From JBAXBF01 sp034429745 (GTDB lineage Bacteria > Chloroflexota > Anaerolineae > Anaerolineales > DRKV01), in NCBI GenBank assembly GCA_034429745.1, contig DAOUFY010000163.1, positions 1 through 28,305 on the forward strand: a stretch of 28,305 bases of DNA, in the 5' to 3' direction. Of the stretch, positions 15,561 to 22,853 are shown piece after piece; within the stretch, counting starts at the first letter, position 1, and each line of letters opens with the position of its first letter. The translations under genes were made by a program, and so were the position numbers. The notes under the pieces are model-generated. The model saw only the letters and a list, made by a program, of their open reading frames with translations. It had not been told where the DNA came from and ran no database searches.

Positions 15561-16583
15561 TTAGGAGGGGAAGGGGCGGTTCTCACCATCATGAGAGGGG
15601 AATTTGTCCAAGCACTCTGATAAAACATCATAAAACTGGGTGGATAAATTTGTGGTTAGCAATGTCAAAAGGCTGGCACGAGGCAGCTGATAAGGGGCAA
15701 GGTAGCGCGTTAGGTGCTTGCGAAAAAGGATCAACCCTTGTGGGTTACCGTAAAAATCCAGCATCCACTGCAAGTGAAGCAGTATTGCTTCTTTCACCTC
15801 GTGAGGAGAAATTTCGTTTCGGTTGCGGTAGGAAAAGATCCATGGATTACCAATTGCGGCCCGCCCAATCATCACTGCTGCACAGCCGGTGATTGTTTTT
15901 ATCCGATTGATCTCTTGCGGAATATTTTGGCAGTCTGGTGGTATAACACCATTGGCGAGCACTGGAATTTGTACAGATTGACAGATTTCAGTGATGGCAT
16001 CTAAATTGCCAGGACCGCGATAACCTTGCACTTTGGTTCGCCCGTGAACGGCTATGAATGCGCCGCCGTTTTCCTCCACAATGCGAGCAACTAGCAAGGC
16101 ATTGCGGTGGTCTTCATCCCACCCAAGACGCATTTTCGCTGAAATAGGCACGGGAAGAGCGCGGACAAGCTGCTGGATAATGTGGGCAATCCGTTGGGGG
16201 TGTCGTAGTAAACCTGCTCCCGCTCCACGTGCGACAATGCTGCGCTGCGGGCAACCTAAATTGATGTCAAAAGCTTGCAGCTGCAGGGGCAGCAGTTCCT
16301 GAGCTACCCGAAGCAGATCAGAAGCATCTTCACCTAATAATTGGAAGATTATTGGTCGTTCCTCAGGCAGGAAAGTCAATTTTTGGGTTATAAAAGGCGA
16401 ACGGTGGAGATATTCATGAGTACTGATAAATTCGGTATAGCACAGCGCAGCACCGAAGCGACGGCAAAGGCGGCGCATCGGTGAATCGGTATAGCCATCC
16501 ATAGGCGCAAGGACGAGGTCGTTTTCTAAAGCAAAAGCAGGGGTTAGGGCAATCACTTCAAAATGAACACAAAGCTGAGGCAT
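15561..16583 (-). CDS. dus: tRNA-dihydrouridine synthase (DusB-like)
   Basis: A flavin-dependent reductase that converts uridines in tRNA D-loops to dihydrouridine. Motifs are LVLAPMDGYTDSPMRRLCRR (FMN loop), FQLLGEDASDLLRVA, the catalytic-Cys segment DINLGCPQ, SAKMRLGWDE, AVHGRTKVQGYRG, PVLANGV and MIGRAAIGNPWIF. The 3' part covers the helical C-terminal domain. The start is uncertain: ATG at 16583 gives 340 aa, a TTG at 16589 adds two residues, and a GTG at 16556 would also fit the family. The ATG lies inside a strong hairpin. The gene is convergent with etfA, 29 bp apart. The conserved second Arg/Lys motifs and overall length fit DusB better than DusA or DusC, with moderate certainty. Confidence 0.9.
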   Translation of the reverse strand: MPQLCVHFEVIALTPAFALENDLVLAPMDGYTDSPMRRLCRRFGAALCYTEFISTHEYLHRSPFITQKLTFLPEERPIIFQLLGEDASDLLRVAQELLPLQLQAFDINLGCPQRSIVARGAGAGLLRHPQRIAHIIQQLVRALPVPISAKMRLGWDEDHRNALLVARIVEENGGAFIAVHGRTKVQGYRGPGNLDAITEICQSVQIPVLANGVIPPDCQNIPQEINRIKTITGCAAVMIGRAAIGNPWIFSYRNRNEISPHEVKEAILLHLQWMLDFYGNPQGLILFRKHLTRYLAPYQLPRASLLTLLTTNLSTQFYDVLSECLDKFPSHDGENRPFPS

Positions 16584-16605
16584 GCGCAAAACGCACCTCA
16601 GCTTT
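16571..16605 (-). other. Strong hairpin over the dus start region (terminator or translational control)
   Basis: AAAGCTGAGG (16571-16580) pairs perfectly with CCTCAGCTTT (16596-16605). A further 4-bp stem, TGCG with CGCA, lies inside, separated by a CA bulge and closed by a 5-nt loop. It begins 31 bp past the SDR stop, so it could terminate that transcript, although only three Ts end the stem. It also covers the candidate GAGG ribosome site and the ATG of dus, which could mask translation. Confidence 0.6.
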
Positions 16606-16636
16606 ACTAAGCAAGTGTTGATGAATTAGGTTTGGA

Positions 16637-17425
16637 TCACTCGGTGCTCAAGCGTGCTGTTGCACCGCCGTCAACAATCAATGCCTGACCAGTCATAAAA
16701 GAGGATTGTTCATTATCGGCAAGGAAGTAGATGCAGCGTGCAATTTCTTGTGGTTGTCCGATTCGTCCATTGACCGTTTTACGCGCTAGATTGTCTAGGC
16801 GGGTAAGCACATCACTGCCGCCGAGGTGTCCGCGATCTAAGCCGGCGCGCAACATGGGGGTATCCACTGCGCCGGGCAAAATGGCATTGACGCGTATGTT
16901 TTGGGGGGCAAATTCAATAGCTAAGGCGCGCGTTAGAGCCAACAACCCACCCTTACTGGCGGCATAAGCGGAGATGTTGGCAGAAGTTGCAACAGCATGC
17001 ACCGATGATACATTGACAATTGCCCCGCCTCCCTCTTCTTTGAGGAGAGGATGAGCTAGTTTTGCTGCAATGAAGACTGAGCGCAGGTTGGAAGCCATGA
17101 CCATATCCCATTCTTCAATGGTTGTTTCAAGCACAGGCTTTGCAATCTGCACTGCAGCATTATTCACGAGGGCATCTAAAGCAGAAGTGAAATTTTTGAG
17201 CTGATTGAAAATGTTCTCAATGTCTTGAGGCAGGGAAATATCAGCTCGAATGAATAAGCCATTGGAAGGGAAACCATCGCCGAATTCAGCGCGGTCCACA
17301 CCGATGACGTGCCAGCCTTGTTGGGCGAAGAAGTTGACTGTGGCGCGTCCAATACCGCCGGCTGCGCCGGTGATCAACACCGAGCGCGGTTTTTTTGTGC
17401 TGTTGGTAAAACCATTAGATGTCAT
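16637..17425 (-). CDS. Short-chain dehydrogenase/reductase (SDR), NAD(P)-dependent
   Basis: A classical SDR of about 262 aa from the ATG at 17425; the frame extends to a GTG at 17461, but that adds only a lysine-rich tail. The cofactor motif is VLITGAAGGIGRA (TGxxxGIG) near residue 17, NNAA is present (ALVNNAAVQIAKP), and the catalytic Ser and YxxxK are at IVNVSSVHA and YAASKGG. It ends in the usual MTGQALIVDGGATARL. Reaction type is probably oxidation or reduction of a sugar or polyol hydroxyl, or a 3-oxoacyl group; the sequence does not decide. It lies 40 bp downstream of the sugar-binding protein gene and probably shares its transcript, which favours a sugar or polyol substrate. Confidence 0.9.
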   Translation of the reverse strand: MTSNGFTNSTKKPRSVLITGAAGGIGRATVNFFAQQGWHVIGVDRAEFGDGFPSNGLFIRADISLPQDIENIFNQLKNFTSALDALVNNAAVQIAKPVLETTIEEWDMVMASNLRSVFIAAKLAHPLLKEEGGGAIVNVSSVHAVATSANISAYAASKGGLLALTRALAIEFAPQNIRVNAILPGAVDTPMLRAGLDRGHLGGSDVLTRLDNLARKTVNGRIGQPQEIARCIYFLADNEQSSFMTGQALIVDGGATARLSTE

Positions 17426-17465
17426 GAGTTTTGTTTTTTTATCCTTTCTTCTTTTCTCCACAGAT

Positions 17466-18947
17466 TTATCTGCCCATATCTATAAGTTCTTGGGCAGTTT
17501 TATCAAGTTCTTGGAGGGTAAGCGGAACGCGTTCTATGGTGAAGTAAGGACGGAAGAGCTGGGTAGAAGCATCTTGCAATGCCCATTGTACGGATGACCA
17601 TGAAGGAAGCTTTGGTTCTGTTTTGCCATAAGTGAGCAAATCGTAACCGCTTTTCCATTGCGGGTGGCCTTCTGCATATACATCCATTAAGCTGCGAGCT
17701 GAAGTTCGGGCTGGGAAATAACCTGAAAGCGAAGCCCACTTAGCTTGAGTGGAAGGACTGAGCATCCAAGTTGTAAAGAGCCAGCTGGCAACCTCTTGTT
17801 CGGGTGTTGCGGGCAAAAGAATAAACGATGGTATTCGCAGCGGAACAACAAATTGCCCTTTCTGATGAGTAGGATATGGAAACAGTGTCCATTCATCCTT
17901 GCTGCCGATTTCTTCAAATGCCAATTGCTGATAGGGTAAATCCACCGTGCTGCCTGAAACGACAAGAGCGCGCCGATTGGAAAATTCTTCATCACCATAA
18001 AATTCGGTAGAAACGTAAATGCAATTCTTGTCAATTAAATCTTTAAGGTAGAAAAAAGCTTCCTCGTTTGCTTCAGTGTCAAAGCGATAGACACTGCGCA
18101 GGATATTGACATCACTCTCGCTGACAATACCACCGCCAAATGCGTATAACCAGCCCAACATCACGATGGGGTCGTCATTTGCCAACCAGCCCCCGGTGTA
18201 ATCATTATCTACGTTACTATCCTTTTTCTGAAATTCATTTGCAGCACATACTTGTTGAGCAAATTCTTCTAAAGATGCCGGCGGCTGTTCAAAGCCAATT
18301 TCTTTAGCCCAGCTTTTGTTGTAGAAGAAAAATTTTCAACTGATTAAAGCAGGCACACTCAGACGTTTGTTATTCACAATACCATATTGCCAAACTTGCT
18401 CGAGAAAATCTTTTGTATCATCTTCTTTCCAACCCCAATGCGGGTCACTTAGGAAGTTGTTCAAATCCGGCACCTCGTTGCGGGCATCCCAGCGGACTGC
18501 TTGATCCGTGAATGCCAATGCCAATTGGGGTGCGTCTTTCTGCAGCAGTCCTTGGGCTATTTGCTCTGAAAGTTCATTATTGCTGCTCTGTTGTGAAGCT
18601 TTGACAGTTATTCCCCAAGGATTAATTTTGTTAAACTCTTCAATGAGCGGATCGATCTGCTCAAGCGGCAAAGAGTGCCAGAAGTTAATGGTTGCACCTT
18701 TGGGGTCAACCAGAGCGATGGGTATCTCTGTAGGCGTTGGCGAGGGGATCGGTAAGGTGGAAGTGATAGGTGCGGCAGGTGTTGAACTAGCTTCCACAGC
18801 CGGGGCTGTGGAAACTGCAGCAGGAGGAGAAGGTTGCCCTGCACATGCACTTAATATCAGCCCTGCACTTAAAAGACAAATCCCCCACAAAAAGAATATA
18901 CCCATTGGGGAAATATGGGGAAAGATAGAAGATGACTTAATTTTCAT
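17466..18947 (-). pseudogene. ABC-transporter sugar-binding lipoprotein, interrupted by one in-frame TGA
   Basis: The frame codes a family-1-like extracellular solute-binding protein of 493 aa if the TGA at 18336-18338 is passed over. Codons 1-203 carry a lipoprotein signal peptide with lipobox LSAC (Cys at about 35), a Pro/Thr/Ser-rich linker, and INFWHSLPLEQIDPLIEEFN. The same frame continues without any other stop: KFFFYNKSWAKEIGF, YTGGWLANDDPIVMLGWLYA, and the C-terminal family segment to 17466. One substitution from a sense codon explains the lesion. No permease or ATPase genes are near. The -10 box ends 6 nt before the ATG, and an operator-like palindrome abuts it. It may be a fresh pseudogene, a sequencing error, or a split protein; I favour a recent nonsense mutation or error. 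Confidence 0.85.
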
Positions 18948-18953
18948 GGTATC

Positions 18954-18982
18954 ATTATAACGAACGTTTGGTTTTGATACAA
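18954..18982 (-). promoter_or_regulatory. Promoter of the sugar-binding lipoprotein gene (leaderless)
   Basis: On the minus strand TATAAT (18954-18959) stands six bases before the ATG at 18947. A weak -35 TTGTAT (18977-18982) lies 17 bp further upstream. The operator-like palindrome fills most of the spacer. Confidence 0.65.
18961..18970. promoter_or_regulatory. Probable LacI-family operator (one mismatch to the operon operators)
   Basis: CGAACGTTTG differs by one base from the CAAACGTTTG found twice at 4111-4152. It lies in the spacer of the lipoprotein promoter, where repressor binding would block transcription. Control by the LacI-family protein at 1-330 or a close relative is inferred. 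Confidence 0.55.
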
Positions 18983-18992
18983 GGGTGAACTT

Positions 18993-20294
18993 ATGGCAGA
19001 CTTAATTGCAGAACGATTGCCACAGCTTTTATCGCACAGGGTTGCGGATTTTGATTTGGGGGATAGTATTGTGCAGCCATTTTATGAAGGAAATTCGATC
19101 CTGAATATCCCTTCTAGTATTTGTAAGCTATTAAATATCCCGCCATTTTCTGCCCCAATGCTGGATAAAGAATTATTGACACCTATCGGAGATGGCGTGC
19201 AGCATGTCCTTTTTATTTTAGTGGATGGTTTAGCGCTGCATCGTTTTCAACGCTGGATAGAAGAGGGCAGCGCGGCGGTATGGAAGCAACTGAGCAGTCA
19301 GGGGGTAATCGCTCCATTGACATCAGTGTTGCCTAGCACGACAACCTCCGCCTTGACTTCGCTTTGGTGTGGCCAACCGCCCAAAGCACATGGCATCATT
19401 GGGTATGAGTTGTGGTTGAAGGAATACGGTATTGTAACAAATATGGTGCTACAAACACCAATGACCTATCAGCTTAATGGGTCTAACCCGGCCGAGGTTG
19501 GGATTACGCGAGCAGGATTTAAGCCGAAAGAAGCTCTACAGATGCCAACTTTTGGCACTCATCTAATGGAACATGGGGTTCAGCCGTTTGCTTTTCAGCA
19601 TTTCAGCATTACCTCTTCCGGACTTTCACAAATGTTCTTAAACGATGTCTCTTCACAATCGTTCAGCACAGCAGCGGACTTATGGGTCAACTGCCGGCAC
19701 TGGCTGGAAAAGCGAGCAGGAAATCGCAGTTGTGCTTGGATTTACTGGGGAGAACTGGATCATCTTTCGCATCATTTTGGGCCGGATGATGAAAGAGCGC
19801 GGGCAGATTTTATGCTCTTTTCGCACGCTTTTCAAACACTCTTCTTAGAGAAACTTGCGCCTGAGCTGCGAAAAAAGGTGTTGATTATCCTCACCGCAGA
19901 TCATGGGCAAATCTATACCCCTGTAATAGAAAAAAATGATCTACGCAACCATCCTCGTTTAAATCACTGTTTGCACATAAAGCCAACTGGAGAGAATAGA
20001 ATAGCCTATCTTTTCGTCCGACCTGGGCGCATGAAGACAGTGAGGGAATATGTGGAAGAAACCTGGCGCGATCAGTTCCATGTGCTGCCGGCTGAGGATT
20101 TTATTAAAAGTAACTTGTTAGGATATGGCAAAGTAAATCCGGTGATTTTTGACCGAGTTGGAGATTTAGTACTGCTCGCTAAGGAGCAAACATATTTGTG
20201 GTGGGGGAACAAAGAAAATCATTTACTGGGCCGGCACGGAGGAATGCACCCCGAAGAAATGCTTGTGCCCTTTTTGGCTGCTCGTTTAGGTTAG
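18993..20294 (+). CDS. Alkaline phosphatase-superfamily phosphodiesterase/nucleotide pyrophosphatase-like
   Basis: A 433-aa metal-dependent hydrolase without a signal peptide. The first metal Asp is in LFILVDGL (about 76). The likely nucleophile Thr lies in VLPSTTTSALTSLWCG (about 111-126). ELDHLSHHFGPDD (about 253-265) gives the Asp and His of the second site, TADHGQ (about 302-307) gives Asp-His, and the final metal His is in GRHGGMHPEE near the C-terminus. This set fits type I phosphodiesterases and related phosphoglycerate-mutase-like enzymes acting on phosphate esters. The specific substrate is unknown. It is divergent from the sugar-binding lipoprotein gene, with 45 bp between the two starts, and has AAGGGTGA before the ATG. 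Confidence 0.85.
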   Translation: MADLIAERLPQLLSHRVADFDLGDSIVQPFYEGNSILNIPSSICKLLNIPPFSAPMLDKELLTPIGDGVQHVLFILVDGLALHRFQRWIEEGSAAVWKQLSSQGVIAPLTSVLPSTTTSALTSLWCGQPPKAHGIIGYELWLKEYGIVTNMVLQTPMTYQLNGSNPAEVGITRAGFKPKEALQMPTFGTHLMEHGVQPFAFQHFSITSSGLSQMFLNDVSSQSFSTAADLWVNCRHWLEKRAGNRSCAWIYWGELDHLSHHFGPDDERARADFMLFSHAFQTLFLEKLAPELRKKVLIILTADHGQIYTPVIEKNDLRNHPRLNHCLHIKPTGENRIAYLFVRPGRMKTVREYVEETWRDQFHVLPAEDFIKSNLLGYGKVNPVIFDRVGDLVLLAKEQTYLWWGNKENHLLGRHGGMHPEEMLVPFLAARLG

Positions 20295-20307
20295 TCTGCA
20301 AAGGTGC

Positions 20308-20331
20308 AAAAAAGCCCTGCAAGAGGGCTTT
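20308..20331 (-). terminator. Rho-independent terminator of the tRNA operon
   Basis: The stem AAAGCCCT/AGGGCTTT (20311-20331, 5-nt loop) is followed on the minus strand by a run of six T (20308-20313). It lies 29 bp past the tRNA-Cys 3' end. On the plus strand no T run follows, though it may also slow transcription from the phosphodiesterase gene. Confidence 0.8.
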
Positions 20332-20360
20332 GAGGTAAGGGCATATAAACAATAAAATAA

Positions 20361-20431
20361 AGGCGACGACGGGATTCGAACCCGTGATCAGGATTTTGCA
20401 GACCCATGCCTTACCACTTGGCTACGTCGCC
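20361..20431 (-). tRNA. tRNA-Cys (GCA)
   Basis: On the minus strand the acceptor stem GGCGACG/CGTCGCC, D-arm GCC...GGC, anticodon loop CTGCAAA (anticodon GCA) and T-arm ACGGG-TTCGAAT-CCCGT are all present. The discriminator is T at 20361, as in tRNA-Cys. CCA is not encoded. It is the last of three co-transcribed tRNAs. Confidence 0.95.
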
Positions 20432-20436
20432 GTAGA

Positions 20437-20486
20437 TGAAGGTGAATAGCGTTTGGTAATGATTACCCTTTCGCTATTATCCTTCA
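20437..20486 (-). other. Long stem-loop in the tRNA-Gly/tRNA-Cys spacer
   Basis: The arms 20437-20451 and 20472-20486 are inverted repeats of 15 bases with 13 matches. Inside them GGTAAT (20455-20460) and ATTACC (20462-20467) form a second palindrome. The resulting hairpin fills the spacer between the two tRNAs and could guide processing of the precursor. No T run follows, so it is not an obvious terminator. Confidence 0.65.
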
Positions 20487-20501
20487 GAAGATAAAAAAGT
20501 G

Positions 20502-20573
20502 AGCGGGCGACGGGATTCGAACCCGTGATTTTTTCCTTGGCAAGGAAACGTTCTACCACTGAACCACGCCCGC
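20502..20573 (-). tRNA. tRNA-Gly (GCC)
   Basis: On the minus strand GCGGGCG pairs with CGCCCGC in the acceptor stem. The anticodon loop TTGCCAA (anticodon GCC) closes a TTTCC/GGAAA stem, and the T-arm is ACGGG-TTCGAAT-CCCGT. The discriminator is T. CCA is not encoded. Confidence 0.95.
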
Positions 20574-20592
20574 TTGTTGCTTTAATAACCAG

Positions 20593-20665
20593 TGCCGAGA
20601 GTCAGAATCGAACTGACGACACTGCAATTTTCAGTCGCATGCTCTACCAACTGAGCTATCTCGGC
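20593..20665 (-). tRNA. tRNA-Phe (GAA)
   Basis: On the minus strand the acceptor stem is GCCGAGA/TCTCGGC, the D-arm GCTCAGTTGGTAGAGC, the anticodon loop CTGAAAA (anticodon GAA), and the T-arm GTCAG-TTCGATT-CTGAC, with discriminator A. CCA is not encoded. It is the first gene of the tRNA operon, about 23 nt after the predicted transcription start. Confidence 0.95.
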
Positions 20666-20694
20666 GTACTGAAGTTCCTTCACCTACGCCTCTT

Positions 20695-20723
20695 ATTTTA
20701 ACTAAGGTGAACCAAAATGTCAA
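20695..20723 (-). promoter_or_regulatory. Near-consensus sigma70 promoter of the tRNA-Phe/Gly/Cys operon
   Basis: The minus strand reads TTGACA (20718-20723), a 17-bp spacer, then TAAAAT (20695-20700). It points into tRNA-Phe at 20665. It is among the best-matching promoters in the window, as expected for stable RNA. Confidence 0.85.
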
Positions 20724-20906
20724 GTGTATGGCGCGAGTGTTGAGGAACTCTATTCCAATGCCTAGAGTAAATATAGGGTGCAAAATACGAGAAAAAGTAA
20801 TATTCAAGCAAAGATGTAAAGCCGCTATCGTTTAAAGAAGTAATTGTTGAAAAATAGAGTGCCTGCAAGAGTTATTGGTTAAAGGTTCAAAACGACCATA
20901 CTGCTA

Positions 20907-20915
20907 TGTTATAAT
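20907..20915 (+). promoter_or_regulatory. Extended -10 promoter of the degenerate GGDEF gene
   Basis: TGTTATAAT is a TG-N-TATAAT element 42 bp before the ATG at 20958, giving a leader of about 35 nt. Between it and the divergent tRNA promoter (20724-20906) I see nothing else recognisable. Confidence 0.6.
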
Positions 20916-20957
20916 AATTAAGTAAAATCAACACAGAGAGAGATTGGGATAAATGCA

Positions 20958-21830
20958 ATGAAACGTCTTCCTTTAGGCATTGTTGGATTGATTGTTTTTA
21001 TGGCGTTATTTTTCAACCTTGAACGGTTGGATTATATCAGCAAAAATGAGCTGAATATTCGCGGTTTTGTGTATGTATTGGCAACGGCTTGGGTAAGCCT
21101 CATTCTCATTGTTCCTGTATTGAGAAAGTTATCTCCTATTATGCTGCTGGTTCTTTCCGGCGCTTCTTACTTGATCTGGAGGGTAAGCTTTTTTTCGTTG
21201 GAACAATGGTGGGGAGGCATGCAATCTTATGTAACTATTGCTGAAGTCGTGCTGCTTTTGGTCTCGGTGGCGATTGCTAGGCTGCTTGGGGGCTGGCTTG
21301 AGGATTTTGTCCAAGCAGTGGAAAATATTACCTTTGCACGCCTGAAGCGGGTGCGGACACTGGATGAAGTAGAGGATGATATTGAAGAAGAAATGTACCG
21401 CAGCCGGCGTTATCAGCATCCTCTGACAGTTGTTCTTGCCAAGCCAAATATTGAGACGCTTCGCCTTGCGGTTCACCGAACGGTTGAAGAGGTGCAGAAA
21501 GCGATGCTTTTACGCTATGTCTCAGTTAGCTTGATGACACGAGCATTATATGGACACTTACGGCGCACTGACTGGCTGTTAGAGCGCTCTCAGAAGAATC
21601 AATTCGTATTTATTTTGCCCGAAACGCGCGGCGATAGGGCTGGAGTGGTGGTGGAGAGAATTCATCAAACAGCTCAAGAAATGGGGGTGGATGTTGTTTG
21701 TGGAGTGGCTACCTTTCCGGATGATGCGCTGACTTTTGAAGGGCTGTTAGCGAAAGCCGAAGAAAACATGCCTTATGCAGGTGCTATTCCGGGCGAGGTG
21801 GTGGCAGAGATAAATCCACCAAAACTCTGA
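20958..21830 (+). CDS. Membrane protein with degenerate GGDEF-like domain
   Basis: A 290-aa protein with hydrophobic segments at about 6-20, 36-54, 61-77 and 93-112, then a cytosolic domain. Residues 155-285 resemble a diguanylate cyclase fold: DDIEEEMYRSRRYQHPLTVVL reads like the start of a GGDEF domain, LRRTDWLLERSQKNQFVFILPET aligns with the segment holding the motif, and GVATFPDDALTFEGLLAKAEE matches the usual end. The signature GGDEF itself is replaced by SQKNQ, so cyclase activity is unlikely. It may instead act as a sensor or binding module. Fold assignment rests on pattern similarity, so it is only moderately sure. The convergent panE gene begins its 3' end 15 bp away. Confidence 0.72.
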   Translation: MKRLPLGIVGLIVFMALFFNLERLDYISKNELNIRGFVYVLATAWVSLILIVPVLRKLSPIMLLVLSGASYLIWRVSFFSLEQWWGGMQSYVTIAEVVLLLVSVAIARLLGGWLEDFVQAVENITFARLKRVRTLDEVEDDIEEEMYRSRRYQHPLTVVLAKPNIETLRLAVHRTVEEVQKAMLLRYVSVSLMTRALYGHLRRTDWLLERSQKNQFVFILPETRGDRAGVVVERIHQTAQEMGVDVVCGVATFPDDALTFEGLLAKAEENMPYAGAIPGEVVAEINPPKL

Positions 21831-21845
21831 CATGCTTTATAAATT

Positions 21846-22850
21846 CTAGGCCGGGTGGCGCCAATAGGTGTTGAGCGGCAACTTGCCTTGAATAAGGGCG
21901 AGCAGGGTGTCGTGCAAAAAGCGATTTACTGGAGTCGAGATGCCGTACCGCTCGCCGAAGCGGATGACAGCTCCATTAAGAATAGTTACTTCAGAATTTT
22001 GGCGCTTGCTGTACAAGTCAATATGCAGTGAGGGCATTTTATTGCCGCGCCCCTTTCCGATGAATTGGACTGCTAGGGGTTGTGAGAGGAACATAGGAAG
22101 TTTTGTCATCAGCCATACCATGAGTATAACGGGTGTATGCGGCAGGTTCACTACAGGAATATTTTGGGCAGCCATTACCTGCAAAGCTTCACGCAGCTGC
22201 TGCACTTCGAGCTTATAGGTTTCGCGATTGGCGAAGATTTGTTGGGGAGTGAGGTTATAAATAGCAGAGCTGGCGTTAGCGACCAGATTAGTGAGCAGTT
22301 TGCTCCACTTCATTGCAGCGGGATCAGCGTATAGCTGGGTACGAATTCCACAGGCACGGAAGGCTTCTGCAAGCCGGAATGCGAGTGGATGGGTGGCGGC
22401 AATTCCTATGCCGCGCTCTTTTTCAAGAATAATGTTACCGATGCCGCGCCGTCCTACTGCACTGGTTACTGTGGCAGGGATAACTTTTTCAACGCCAAGC
22501 ACTTGGGCTATTGCGGTTTCATTTTCCACCCCATTTTGGAGACAAACCATGGGAGGCAGATGAGCAGCATAGGGGCGCATGGCTTCTAATGCGCTGGCAG
22601 TATCATAGGCTTTTAACGCAAAAAGAGCTGCATCAAACAGCCCTTTTTGAAGCGCCTCGTCTAGTGAGGTAACTACGCTGAAGTGAGAAATGTGGTGGGT
22701 TTTCTCCCTAATCTGTAAAAGCAAACCTTGCTGACGAAGCAGGTGTGCTTCTTGTTCTCGTTCCAGAAACACAACCTCATGCTGTTGGAGCAATAAGCTC
22801 CCGCCGAGGTAAGTACCAATTGCGCCGGCGCCGAAGACTAGAAAGCGCAC
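21846..22850 (-). CDS. panE: 2-dehydropantoate 2-reductase (ApbA/PanE family)
   Basis: A 334-aa NADP-dependent reductase that would form pantoate for coenzyme A synthesis. It begins RFLVFGAGAIGTYLGGSLL, the Rossmann motif. FALKAYDTASAL (about 88-99) and CLQNGVENE (about 113-121) follow, and the likely catalytic Lys lies in AAMKWSKLLTNLVANASSA. The start is GTG at 22850, only 3 bp after the plsY-like stop, so the two genes are co-transcribed. The family includes other ketoacid reductases (ketopantoate-reductase-like enzymes of unknown substrate), and no other pantothenate gene is near; the symbol is therefore provisional. Confidence 0.85.
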   Translation of the reverse strand: MRFLVFGAGAIGTYLGGSLLLQQHEVVFLEREQEAHLLRQQGLLLQIREKTHHISHFSVVTSLDEALQKGLFDAALFALKAYDTASALEAMRPYAAHLPPMVCLQNGVENETAIAQVLGVEKVIPATVTSAVGRRGIGNIILEKERGIGIAATHPLAFRLAEAFRACGIRTQLYADPAAMKWSKLLTNLVANASSAIYNLTPQQIFANRETYKLEVQQLREALQVMAAQNIPVVNLPHTPVILMVWLMTKLPMFLSQPLAVQFIGKGRGNKMPSLHIDLYSKRQNSEVTILNGAVIRFGERYGISTPVNRFLHDTLLALIQGKLPLNTYWRHPA

Positions 22851-22853
22851 GGT

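Noticed and set aside
18336..18338. Selenocysteine or recoded Trp at the in-frame TGA
   Set aside because: Sugar-binding proteins have no known Sec here, no stem-loop of SECIS type was recognised just downstream, and TGA ends other genes in the window.
18508..18960. A 150-aa open frame on the plus strand
   Set aside because: It is antisense to the lipoprotein gene, whose lipobox and conserved segments explain the region.
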